In this document: one piece after another, positions 1 through 12,900 of the stretch
Numbering within the stretch: position 1 is the first letter of the stretch
How the letters are laid out: each line of letters opens with the position of its first letter
Assembly (NCBI RefSeq): GCF_900496995.4
Contig: NC_044009.1
Location: 43,051,505 to 43,115,504 of the forward strand
Length of the DNA stretch: 64,000 bases
Reading direction: 5' to 3'
Source of the DNA: Aquila chrysaetos chrysaetos
Lineage: Eukaryota; Chordata; Aves; Accipitriformes; Accipitridae
Notes under the pieces: generated by a model
Database searches by the model: none
What the model was told of the DNA's origin: nothing
Seen by the model: only the letters and a program-made list of their open reading frames with translations
Position numbers and translations under genes: made by a program

Positions 1-2689
1 TAGCCACATGTGAGTCCGTCACTGAGGCGTCAGCCCTGTAGCGCTGTGGGACCACCCAACAGGTTCTCTGCGTGGGGAAAGTGAGCAGGTACCGAAGGAG
101 TGGGGCAGGGTCACCTCTCGAGCACTTATGGACTTGCTGCAGGGAGAGCAGAGGAGGCCTAGGAAAGCGCATCCCCTTACCACCAGCCTGGGTCCGGCGC
201 GTGCTCAGCAGACACGAGGGGAGCACGTGCTGTGGTTGTGGTTGAAGAGCTTCCCAGCTTTTTCGTCCGTCTCACGGCCATCTCCAGCCTTTCTCTAAAG
301 ACTTTTTCTGCCCTACTCTATGGCACAACATGGCATTGCTGCCTTCAGCTGTTCTGCAGCTCACTGTTAGGACTCCTTTCCTCCATGATTCTCAGTTTCC
401 TGAAGAGCTAATGTGTTTTTATTAATGTCTGGACTAACCTTAACAGCTGCTGAATGCATTCAGTTCTTCAGTCACTAGACCCTTCTCCTAGAAGCTTTTC
501 TGCGCCATGCTTTACTCCTACACACTTTTTCTGCATGGTTTCTATGGCAACATGAGTATTTCTCCATCTGCTGTAGATCCCCATTATCACGTTTAGCTGT
601 TTGTTATCTCAGTCAAATGCCATTTCCAGGTGTATCATGATAGCAAGATCAGTTTGGAAACCAAGCCAAAGCACTTGGTAATTTTTGCAGGCAAACCTGT
701 CCTTCATAATTTGATTGCTATGTTTCTGTATAAACTCTGCTTGTTTGATACTGATACCGAGCTATTCTCATTACCAGATCTCCTACTTGTATCTGCACAC
801 CCTAACCAAGTCTGCATCCACTTCATAATTTCCAAATGACATCCTTCCTTCTCATTGCAGCGTGTACTGCCTACAGAGTAGGTATATTTGGATTCTGCAA
901 AGTCTTTGTAGGTCTGTTGCCTGAGGTTTGACATCTATTTTATGGAAAATTAACTCTAAGTTACCAGTAAGGTTTTTTCTTTCGGCAAATGCGTTTTTCA
1001 GTTCTGCTATAGTCCTCCTGAAAACCTTCTCCGTTGGATTACAGAAAGCCCTAAAGAGTGCAGATGGTTTACAATTGGCCTCTCAGTCTGTTCTGCTTGA
1101 ATTCCTTAAATTACTTGGAATTACGTAGATTTCTATAGGGCTAAAATCCAGTCTCATTTTCTGGCTTTTTGGAGAACTAATTTAAGTGTGAAAAAAAAGT
1201 TCTTCCTGTATAATCCGATCAGAACCTGCAGCAAAGAACTCAGCTAAATAAAATGAGTAAGAACTTCACTGTTGATTTGTTTTCTAGATCCCTTGAGTCA
1301 GTAAAAGCAGACTGCAAGAAATCCATGTGGAAGCTGTAAAGCTGTAAGTAATTTGGACTGTCAGCTCTTAGGGACATAAACTGACACTATTTATTTGTAC
1401 CTAATGTCCTGGAAGAGGTGCTTTGAGATATTACATGCTACCTCAGTATAAATGGTTATTATTTACTACCTATAATTAAAAGTATTTAAGCATACAATAA
1501 TTTAGTGTTCATATATATACATTTAAAACCATGCAAATCTTCCATTTAGAATATAATTCAGGGAAAGCTTATGTGCAAAAATCTTCCAGTGGAAAATGAA
1601 GAGGCCCATGATACATGAGTAATTTTGATGCTAATGCCGTCGTCCACCAGGCTGTCTAGCGTAAGGGTCAGGGTCAGGTGTGGCGCTTGCAGTTTGGGTA
1701 GAATTGAAATAGTAGGTTTTTAATGGTCTGCAGACCTCGGCCAGGGGAAGGTTCCTGTCGACACTCACAACAGGCAGGATTCTCTCACACACCCAGGCTG
1801 AACTTGGAAACCCTTGTTCTAAACTCCAGACCTACCCCAACCTTAACTCTACCCATGGCTCCACAGGTGAGAAAACTAAATGTTTGAGCCCTGCTGACAT
1901 CAGCACAGGAGGTTTGGCAAAAAAAAAGCTTGATTTTCAGCTCCTCTTTCCCTAAACTCTGAAGCCTGCATTCGTAGAGATGCCGAGGAGCGATGCTGTC
2001 TGGTCACCGCCCCAGGGAGTGCAAAATTCATATTCTGCTTCGCTTTCAAGTAGTCACAAGACAGAAGAGGCTCCCTGAATCTTACTTCTCTCCAAAGAGA
2101 TCAGACAAAATAAGGCAGAATATTTCCCGTAGCTCCATATGCCCACACAGAATGTGGACTGTGATGCAGACAGTGCAGGACATCTTAGGAATACGTAGAA
2201 AACCTAGTGAAAAAACGAGAAGGGAGTGATATGCAGAGAAAACTATCCTTCGAACATCCAAAATTAAAGGTACAGCTCAAAATTAAAAAAAAAAAAAAAA
2301 TCAGACCTGCACAGGGAAGGAAAAGAAGAATAAAAGGGTTTTAGCTGCATGATTACAAAGGAAACAAAGGAAAGTATCACCAACAATAACAGCAGGGCAG
2401 ATACCTAAAAGCTAAAGGAATATATTGCTTCAGTTTCCATAAGGAAGAAAATGTAACCCCAGAGAGCAGAGGCAGCACACTTAATGGGCTAAAGGGCATG
2501 GATATGGAAATTACTGCATGCAACACAGCCACAGAACTCAAGAGCTCTTTACCCTTCGCTTCTGAAGACTGAATAATCTCCATCACTGAGATCTGTAGGC
2601 TTTTTAGAGCAAATGTTAGCCATGAGTAACAAAAGACGTGTGGAGGAAAGCAGAAAATGGGTTAGAGTACAAGCTAGGCATGTTATATG
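1..2689. other. Intergenic DNA, no gene seen
   Basis: Only short open frames without homology or splice structure occur here. The sequence is AT-rich and unremarkable, with a short A-run near 2285. I see no exon, RNA gene or clear repeat boundary. Old unrecognised repeats are possible. Confidence 0.6.
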
Positions 2690-3695
2690 TAGACTAACCC
2701 AGTATCTTTCTTTAATAAGATAATTGCATTTGCAGACAAAGGAAAACTAATAAATCTTATCAACCTGGACTTTGGTAAAGCATTTGATTTTGTATTACCT
2801 AGATAATTATTAGTTAAATTCGAGAAGATGAGGATTAACATAAACACTATAAAATGCTGAAGGAATAGTAATGGGGGTGAAAACTGATGAGGCTGATAGC
2901 AAAATTATAGGACTGGAGGAATCAGTCTTCCTGAATAATTTCATTAGTTAGCTTGGTGCAAAAAATGACAAGTGGGGTAATGAAATTTGCTATTGACAAA
3001 GTTGGGAGACATTTTCAATAGAGAGGAAATCCTTCAGGAAGAATTATATGATTGTTATGCCCTAGTAACAGACATGGGATGAAATGTAACAGCATAAAAT
3101 GCAGGGACATGCACTGGGAGATTGATAAAATTTCTGCTGTAAATTAAAATTTATCCGCTATGAACAACAGAAAAGGAAGAGCCACGTGCCTGATGTAGTT
3201 ATTAAAAAGGTAAATGCAGTCTTACATGTAGAAAACCATGTATTTCCAGGAACAATAAGTAAATATATGCAAGGCACCAGGTAAAACTCTGCTGAGATTT
3301 TAAGGGATTATTCTGGTTATTGGTGTTCAGAAAGCCTGAATTCATGCTGGAACAGGTACAGAGAAGTGCCATCCGGATAATCATAGGAAAAGAAAAGAGG
3401 AGGTAAGAGAGCATGTCTTGCTGAGCTTGGCAAAATGAATGGTGAGAAGGGATCTGATTCCTCTCTGTAAATATATTTGGGGTTTAAGGCGGGCAGAGGG
3501 GGAAAATAAGCACCAGGGGCAAGAATCACTCTACATTTATAGACAGCGCTTGTGCTAGAGCAGATGGGCATAAGTTGGGTATGAAATGGGGAGAGGGGCT
3601 CCCACCGTGAGAGGAGTAACTGTCTCAAACAGCTTCTCAGTAGAAGAGGGGGCAAAAAACCTGACCAATTTTAAGATGGAGCATGATAAGGCTGT
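2690..3695 (+). mobile_element. Degraded CR1-type LINE fragment (3' part)
   Basis: The + strand shows a decayed run of typical CR1/L3 3'-end wording: a 'cctggactttggtaaagcat' segment (end of the reverse-transcriptase region), then 'ttgacaaagttgggagacat', 'gggacatgcactgggaga' and 'ctggaacaggtacagagaag'. The order matches amniote CR1 elements. Many indels break every reading frame, so this is an ancient, inactive copy truncated at the 5' end. Both boundaries are approximate because the ends fade into background sequence. Confidence 0.8.
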
Positions 3696-6279
3696 GAGCT
3701 GGCAGCAAGAACTGGGCAGAGTGTCCTTCCAGGCCCAGCTCTGGCTCGCCCAGGGAAGGAGAACAGAGGACTGGCCCTACCCCATACTCACCTGGTTTAC
3801 CCTACGCACCCAATACTATAGGGTGCCCAAACATCACCAAGCGGTGGCCAAGGAAGCAAAGCACACAATGGCTATATCTATACCATAGGGCAGAGCATGC
3901 TGCCCCTTACCTTGCCTGCAAGTCCCTCTCTAGAGAGCACCCAGCCCCACCTCTCCTCCCTGCCCATCCCCTGCCTGGTGCCTGCCAAGTTTGGCATTTC
4001 TCAGTCACATTTTTCAGGGCGTTCAAAGACTGCATTGCCACCATAGAAAGAGCCACACCTGGCTTAGAAAAAAACGCCCGTTGGCTGCCCTGGCTTTGCA
4101 GCACTGACAGTGAGGTTTTTCTGTTTGCAGCAGCTGCTAGGCAGAGGAAAACCACCCGGCTGTGTAATCTCCAGCTGCTGACAGGTGCATGACCCATTAG
4201 GTGCGGAAGATCAGGTGAGCTTGGGTAGGGGTGGCCTTGAGAGGGTTGTCTTCATCCTCCCTATTAAGCAGACTGACCTTTTATGTCTGTTATGTGCTAA
4301 TGACTCACACTTGAGAGGTAGTGCTCGTGGGCTTATGTGAAAAACAAACACTGTGCCTTTGTGGGAAAGAACAGATCCTTCTCCTTGCCTGATAAAACAA
4401 CAGCCATCAGCATCTGCCGGTGTGTGCTATCTGGCTCCAGGGCTCTGGAATCTGACAAAGGACCCATTTCTTGGGGCCATTCCGCGTCCCCACACAACAC
4501 TGCCATGAGATAGCTTTGACATCTGAACTGCCATGTAAAAGTGCCTGCAGACTGCCTGGAACAGTCCTTTGTGCGTGAACGCTCTCCTACCCATCTCCAC
4601 GGAGCAGTGACTGCACAAATCCAGAGGACAGTTCAGCAGCAGCACAAGTTATCTTCTTCCACAGCCAATTAGTGTCACAGATGTATAAGCTAATGCATGC
4701 ACTCGCAGTCCCAGGCTGCCCTCTCTGCTCTTCGCAAGTGCTGCTGTATCCATCTGCCCGCTCATCCCCTGCCAGTCTCACCCCTGCCAGCTTCTGTGCG
4801 CCGACCAAATGGTCAGTGCAACCTAAATGTGGAGGGCACCTAAATCCGTCAGTCCAGAGGCTGCCAAAATGATACAGTTGCCCTTTGTAATTAAAAGCTG
4901 CCGCATTAATTTAGATGAAACCATTACAGTTTGCAATACTTACGTACTATATAGACTAGGGACATCTTCTGTTGCATACATTAGTTGCAGAAGCCAGTGC
5001 TTCAGTGAGCGTGCCCTCCCCTTGGGGCCCGGGGACTCACCAGGACAGAAAAGCTTGCAACAAGCAGAGAAGTCTCGGGGGGCTGAACAGGGCAAGGAGG
5101 ATGATGGCTCCTCCTCACCTCCAAAGTAGATCTTCATGGAGGTGGGGAATAAGCAAAAGGGAGAAGAGATCTATACAGAGGCACAGAGGACCTATACAGC
5201 CAGGGAAAGAGCAAATCATGGTGAACAAGCAGGAGACTGGAGGAAATGTACCTGGAACTGGAGAAAGGCTCCTGTGCCTTGGCTGTTCTCAAACTGTGCA
5301 CGTGGGTAATGCCTCTTCTTGCAGAGCTCCCCATCAGGCTTCACACGTGCCCAGGGTCCCAGCTACACTTTCCTTTTCAGGAACCTGTCATCTTCTCAAG
5401 ATATTATTTTGCAGAATTTTGCCCTAGTTTTTTTGTTATGTCCCCAAACACGTGAGAGGACGCACCAAATAGCTGAGCCGACAAAGCTGACAGCAGGCGA
5501 GCTGAACATATGTGTACCTCCAAAAACACCCACCGGCTTCTGAAACGCTGGCAGCCAGCCTCCTCCTATGAATCACGGGGTCAGGCCTCCTCGTCACACG
5601 GAGCCAGAAACCCACTGAGCCAAGCTCCGGTGCGAGGGCAGCAGACGTGGTCACTGCCGAGCCTACGGCTCCCTGGCAGGGAAGGGAGCCTGGGCACGGC
5701 AGGACGAGGGGAAGCAGGAGTGCAAGCTCAGGGAAGGTAGCAAATGCAGCTCTTTGGCTCAAAAACGAGAGAGAAGGCTGCTTTGAAGAGGAGACGGGGT
5801 GTAGCGGAGGGCTGAGAGGTAAAATGTGGTAATTTGTAGGGCGTTATGCATGACTAGACCACGTAAGGGAAAAGGAACCACACTCCATTTTGTCCTTCCT
5901 TGCAGATAACTTTTACTTGATGTCCCGTATTAAGAACTGTGATAGAGTCCATGATTTATCAGCTGAATTGGGCTCTGCAAACGCGCTCATAACCTTTCCC
6001 TGGCGTTCTCCTCACCTATCGGAAGAATTTAAGCCATTATGCGTCTGTCTGGCGGGACAGGTGGGACCTCAAGATGTTTCCCACCGCCCCTAAGGGCCCA
6101 GCTTGTATCCCGCCCCCCCCCCAAACTCCACCACCTTACCCACCCCGCAGAAACCCTCGGCGCTGCCGACGGGCAGGAAGGTCCCCCCACCGCGACAAGT
6201 GCCGGGCTCCCCCGCCTTCCCCACGCAGGTCCTCATCCCCGTCGATTTTGGAGAAGGCACCGAGTTCCCCATTCCCCCT
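3696..6279. other. Intergenic DNA upstream of the dehydrogenase gene
   Basis: No exon or RNA gene is recognisable. Open frames of 70-150 codons occur on both strands but lack splice structure, sensible composition or family motifs. GC content rises toward the CpG island. Confidence 0.55.
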
Positions 6280-6900
6280 CCAGGGGTCTCAGTCGACGCT
6301 CGTAGGGCAGCCCCCCGGGGCAAGAAAAGCCGCCGGAGCCGCGGGCGGAGCCGGGGAAGGAGGCGGGAGTGGGGGGGGGGGGGGTACCCGGCACTACCCC
6401 CGGGGCCGCCGCCCGCTCACTCCGGTCCCTCCCGCAGGCTCCGGGGGCCGGGCCGGACCGGGAAGGGCGGTGCTGGCAGGCGGGCCGAGGCGGGCCGGGC
6501 CGGGCCGGGCCGTGCCGGGCCGAGCGGAGCCGAGCCGAGCCGCCGGCGGCAGCAGCGCCGGGCGGAAGGGCAGCCCGCAGCATGTCGCCGCTCCGCGTCT
6601 GCATCGTCGGCTCGGGGAACTGGTGAGTGCCGCAGCGCGGGGCGGGGGGGGCCCCTCCGTGTCCCCCGCCTCTCCCTTCCCCACTCCTCCCTTTTTCCCC
6701 CGTTTCTTTCCGGGTTTTTCTCCCCTTTTAACCCTTCCATCCTTGTTTCCTTCCCCCCCCCAACCCCCCCCAACCCCGCAGCGGGGCGGCACACCGGGAC
6801 CGCCGGGCCGGGCCCCGGGCAGCCTGCCGCCCCCCCCCCCCGCCCCGACTCAGCCGCTGCCGGGGGCTGCGCAACAGGTTCGGGGGGAGCCGGGCGGGGA
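6280..6900 (+). promoter_or_regulatory. CpG-island promoter of the glycerol-3-phosphate dehydrogenase gene
   Basis: This is a dense GC- and CpG-rich block with homopolymeric G and C runs (6369-6384, 6831-6841) and a tandem CGGGC-type stretch at about 6481-6540, just before the start codon at 6582. I see no TATA box at a suitable distance. This is the usual form of a TATA-less vertebrate housekeeping promoter with dispersed initiation. The transcription start itself cannot be fixed from sequence. Confidence 0.75.
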
Positions 6901-9900
6901 GGGTCTCCATGGTCCTGAAACGGCGGCCCCGGTCCCCGTCGTCTCCTGCCTCAGCCTTGGGGATTCCGTGGGCAGGGACCCGTGTCCCCGAGAGACGCAC
7001 CGGCCGGTGAGACGTGGGAAGAGACGAGGCTCCTGCACCACTGAGGTGTACGAGCCGTCTAAAGCCTGGTGACAGGACAGCGAGATCCCGGAGGGGACCA
7101 GAGCTGCGCCTCTGTACATGGGTGCGCCCGTGGCAGGGCCCAGGCGGTTCAGATTTAAGCATTCAGTAGTGAGGAGAGCGGTGATGCTGTTTGTATTGCT
7201 TTGAAGGAACCGGGGCACAGGCTCCATTGAAAGCCACGACTGACTGGTACCTCTCACTTCCATCCTCCTCGGCATGTTGTTTTGCATCTTGGTGCAGACG
7301 CAGCCTTGTACAAGCACTGCGTTCAGGTCCCCCGTTTATCCTGATCCCCATTCATGAGAATACGCTTGCTACTGCTCAGTCCTTTCTAGCCTGGACAAAA
7401 GCGCGGCTCTCCAGAGCTCCTTGGGTCTGACAGACCCCACTGAAGTCACTAAACCCTATCTCACTGGACTTCGCATCTTACTTTTCTCACGGTTTATGTA
7501 AGCTGAGCACAAACAAACAGACCAACATGTATGTGCATGTGCTTGGGATTAGCAAAGCCAGCCTCCAGGTAGTTCTGTGGATTGTTTTTGTACAAGGAAG
7601 GCAAGCTCCTTAAGATTTTTAAAATATCTGACAGCTAAGTGGAAGCAAATGCCAAAAAAAATCAATAGGTGAGGGAGTGGTTGCTTGTGAGCTGCTGAGA
7701 ACACAGCATAGTTAAAGCATGGCTCTTTGCCTTCCTGCCTTGCAAAACCAGTCCACTGCTTTCTGAGCCCCCACGTGCATGCTCTTTCCGGATCACAGGC
7801 TCTTTGTGCGTGACATCTCTCAGATACAGCCTTCACACCTAACTGCACAGCTAAGACTTCTTTGGGAACTCATCATCACGCATCTGGCTTTCCCTGGCCC
7901 TGACGGACGTAGTCCTGCCCCATCATTTCTGCACCAGCATTTCCCCAGCTGCCCCTTTCACCATGTCATTCCAGCGCTTGCATCCCTCCCCCGCCACCCT
8001 CTTCTCCCTCACCTTAACCACAGGCATCGAAGCCTGTGCAGGCAGCTCATTGTCACTTCCAAGCCCCTCAACAGCCATGGCTGCACGTCTGGGAGTCAGC
8101 TTTTACCTTTGGTCAGCCCACAGTGACGGTCTTCATCAGTCTCTTGCTGCACCCTCAAGCCTTTCCCAGGCTGTCCCCTTGCCATAAGACATTCTCCAAA
8201 GCCACTTGGTTGTCTTCCTTCCTTCGGATCTTTACTCGAGAAAGTTGTCTGTTTTTCACATGTACCTACAAACTTGGAAAGAGTTATGCCGCAGAGATAC
8301 AGAGACCCCAGCTCGTTCAATACTATCTACTTACTCGTACTGCCTCTCTGCCTTGGCCCATCTCTTGCTTCCTACCACATACATAGATTGTAAAATCTTT
8401 GGGGAGGAGATAAACATTGTGCTCCGATGTTTAAATCACATCCATTCATAGCCTCTGTGGCAGAACAGGTTGTCTTAACACAATACAGAAGTACAACGTT
8501 TATCTTTGGCAAACATTTTTTTCTTATGTTCCTCCTGCATATTTGGGTGACAGTTCAGATCACTGCTCTTGAGTCTTTCTTGCAGCTCAGAAACGTGGCT
8601 GACACGTGACACAGCGTGTTGCAATAGCTCATGTCAGCTGCAGAAGGAGTTCAGCAGGTCACAGGGACTAAGTCAACACTGCCGGGAGTCTCATGACTGA
8701 TGTGGTTAAGCAAAGTAAGTGCTGCACCACATTTTGCTGTTGCCAGCCAGGTGCAGGAGCTTACATTAATCACGGTTCAGTTACCTGTTTTTAAAAACAG
8801 AGGTTTAATTTGCTGCCTGGCCCTTCAGAATCCAAAACCTCTCCCAATCTTCTTAGATTCCATTGGACTGCAGAGTCCTCAGTGAAGATCCAGCTTGAAC
8901 TAGGTTCTTGTCTTCAACATGGACAGATGGCCAGGCTTTTTACGGAGGTGCACAGAAGGAAAGCAAGAACCAGTGGTCATAAATTGAGCCAGCGGAGGTT
9001 CTGACTCAATATATAAAGAAAGGAGAAAAAAAACCCCTATGAGAATAATAAAGCATTGGGGCAGGTTGCCCAGAGAAGAGGTGGTCCTTGGAGAGTTTTC
9101 AAGACTCAGCTGAACAAAGCCCTGAGCAACCCACCTGAACTCGGTGTTGTTCCCACTTTGGAGACCTCTCGTGGTCCCTTCCAACCTGAGCGATGCTATA
9201 ATTTAAAACATTTGGGGTGGTTGGCTAAGAAAGAAACTCGAGGAAGAAAGGATCATCTTCAAGCATCTAAAGGAGAAAAACAATATTCCACCATTCTAGA
9301 ATAGAAATGGGCTTAAACTGCAGTAAGAAAGACTTAGGTTAAACGAGAGGATGATCTTTCTAATGGTAAGGATAGTGAAGTCCAGGGATGGGCTGGTTGG
9401 GGAAGGGAAGAGACCCGCAACCGCTGAGGTCTTTAAGACCTCCTTGGAAAAACTATTAGGAACGGCCTAAGTATGTTTGACTGCCCTTTGTGTAGGGAAG
9501 GGACTAGCTGCTTCACGGAGTCTGTTAAGCTCTATTTTTCACCGGATCTGATGTATGCCACAAACACTTTCATATTCACATATGTAAATAATGGGTCTTA
9601 TTTGAGTTATTCTACATCAAAGCTTTCTCATTATATTCATAGAAAATCTCCAGATAAAAGCTTTCTTTTTCTTAGCAATATGTAAATCACTTCCAACATG
9701 AATTAACATAATGGGGGGGGGGGGGAATGATTGGCAGTCTTCACTTTACTTTTAAAAATTATCTAAGTGGAGTTCTCTGCCTTCTATTAATCTTCCCTAA
9801 ATTGAGTTTTGGAGAAGATAAAACCATAGCAAAGTCTTTATATGTGAACGTCCTTGGTTTTGTTTGCATAAGCAGCCCTCTTCTGCTAAGCCTGTGTAGT

Positions 9901-12900
9901 CTACCAAACACTGCCTTCACAAACAAAGCAATTCTTCTTCTCAAGGCTGAACAGCAGTGACTGAATTTTAAATGGACTAAGTAAAACAGACCATCAAGTT
10001 TTGAATTGTTGGATGGTTTTGTGGCGAGGTATTGTCCCTGGTGACTACCCAATGCCTTTCAAATGTTAAACCTTTTCTCCCCCAAATCCTCATTCATCTA
10101 AAGGGAAACCAAACGAAAATACTGTCACTTATGGAGCTACCTTTACACCTGAGATAACTTCACCAATATCTTGTCAATAGGAAAATACTTGGGTGGCAAC
10201 ATCCAAGCGCAGTGGTAATGACAGCTCTGCTAGAAGATCAGATTTATCTACTGAGAGTTGTGAGTCCCATTCAGGATTTCAGAGGTTGGAGCTGGAGTCT
10301 GCATCTTTCAACAGAAAATCATACACACTTGGTACATGGCTAGAAAAGTTATTTCTATGGATAGGCTTGAGGTCTAAGGTCATGGTCCAGGTTGTGCTGG
10401 AGTCTCAACCTGGATGATGAATTTAGATCTTAAGTTTATCCGTAAAAACCCAAACTTTTCTTATTAATATACATTTCTTGTGTGGAGCCACAATTCATCC
10501 TCAGCTCAAGCCTTGACTGTGGTCTCTGTTGATAGCAGAGCAAGAGAACCAGAACATAAGTAATTTTATAAATAATATGAATGTATGATATGACTGCATG
10601 CCTGCCTTTCAAAAAAGCAGAACTCTTACGGTAAAGGTTCACTCCTAAAGTATTTCCCTAAATATTTTAAAGGGCCAAAACCAGTCATTCCTTTAAAAAA
10701 AACCCAAAAAACAACAACCAAAAAACCCCAAACCAAAACAAAAAAACCCCACCAAACGATAAAGCATTACGGCAGCTCAGGATAGAGCATATAGTCAACA
10801 CTGAGCAAAGTGAAACCTGATCTCAGTAGGATTTCTTTATCGTTAAAGATTAAGATGAAGCCCTTATTCTTTTATTATTTATTGAGCAATTCAGCCGCGT
10901 GCAAACCTGTTACATCTCCTTGGTTGAGCCAAGGAGAGCCAGTTACAACGTGGTTTCCCTTTGAACCATTGACAGCTCAGACCTACCTGGACTTTGTCTT
11001 GGATATACTCGAGACCTTTATCGGTTCCAGAAAACATATCACGGCTAAATCCTGTTCATGCTCCTCATTGCAGGTGTGTTACAAGTGGGTCAGAGGACAA
11101 GGGCGTTGCAACTGGAGCTCCTCTTTCAGTTGTGTTTGTAAAATGGCCAGTGCTTGAAAGATTAAAGTAGCATTAAAGGGAAAGAGGGAACAGAGGAATA
11201 AAAATAATCACCCCTCCTCCCCGTATAATTTGAAGAGCATTAAGTAATACTTCCAATATTTTCTGTGGGGTTTTTAATCCTCTCTTGCCAAGAAAATAAC
11301 TGAATGTTTGCAAGGCTGCAGTGGTGGGGGGGAAATAAAATTATTGTCTGAACTGAGATTAAAAAATTCTCAGCATGACTGAAGAAGAGTAAACTGGATG
11401 GTTAAAATATCCTCAGGCTGCAACTATTACAGATCCTGTTGCAGTGATAATTAGAACAATAAATAAAGAGAAACCATCAGGTTGATGATTTATTTTTTTT
11501 TAAATAAAAGAACAGTTTCTGAGGTTTTAGCTCTTACATAAAATCCTTATTGCAACTGTTTGGTTATTGGTAGGAAAGTGGTATGCATCTATTTTAGATG
11601 AGATGCACAAAGACTGTCACAGCAAGATCGTTCAGCATTGCTTTACCACCTGGATTATTTTACATTTGTTGGTCTTCAGAAAAAAAAAATATTATCCAAG
11701 GAGTAAGAAAGATTTTAATCCCAGATAGTGTATTTTTAGTGCTGTTCATGGTACATCATACTCCCATTCTATAATCTTTGGTATGACTTCAGATCCCTTA
11801 TTACAGTTATGTTTCCTCTGGTTCTACTTTCTGTGTTTTTAAACTGAGGGGTTTTTGGTGGAGGGTAGTGCATAAAGCTTTCTGATAAATGTAGCAAGCA
11901 CCTGAACAGCTTTATAGCATGGGCTTTTTACGAGTTATTATGTTTAAAGTAATTTGTGTTTCCAATTCACAATAAAACTATTTGTTTCCTATTAGTTATT
12001 TCTTTTTTTTTCTTTTCAAAGGGGATCAGCCATAGCAAGAATCATTGGCAAAAATGTCCAGAAGTCCAACAGATTTGATCCTACCGTCAAGATGTGGGTA
12101 TTTGAAGAGATCATCAATGGAAGAAAACTCTCAGAAATAATCAACCAGGAACACGAAAATGTTAAATATCTGCCTGGATACAAGATACCCAAAAATGTGG
12201 TAAGTTGAAAAAAAAAAAACAAATCACTTAAATATTTTTATTTTTTATAAAGGGAGGCAACATCTGGCAAAATTAAAACTAGGCAGTAATTCACTGCTTG
12301 ATTCTGGTTTGCCACCTAGCTCACTCCAATATTGACATATAACTCACTGGAATATAACTCACTTCTGTGACTTCTGCTTGTCTCATATGTCACATGCAAC
12401 TTCAAACACCCAACTGTGTCGGGTGCTGGTAACGCACCAGCCGCCTCTCTGACAGAAATCAGCATAACTCTAGAAATGGCAGGCAGAGAGCTGTCTACAC
12501 AGAGCCGAGGTATTTCAAGCCCGCAGCATCTTCTGGAACAAAAGGGAAAGCTACTGCTCTCCCTTCTTCTAAAAAAGAAATCAACAGCACAGCTAACAGC
12601 TGTGGCTTACAAGGAGATGGATAATGAGCTATCGGCTCATGGGTGATTTCAGGATACCAACCTACTGCTATAATTAATAATGCTGTAAATTCCACAAAAT
12701 ATATAAGGTGTTTACTTTTCATGAACATTTAAAATACCAAGTTATATATCTCTCTACTTAAATTAATCAGCTTAGATAATTTACTGCTACTGAAGCAAGC
12801 AAGGTGAAGGCTTTTGGCTGTTCAAGATTTTGGCAAATGCCACTGTTTTATGCATTAAAGAAAGTAGCGCCACGTTTCTGCAACAGCTGCAGTTGTAAAA

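Noticed and set aside
4972-5427. 151-codon + strand frame upstream of the dehydrogenase gene
   Set aside because: No family resemblance, no splice context, and overlapping frames of similar length exist on both strands.
6074-7162. Open frames up to 332 codons on both strands around the first CpG island
   Set aside because: GC-rich DNA has few stops. The translations are proline/arginine/glycine-rich low complexity, and the real coding exon here is only 41 bp.
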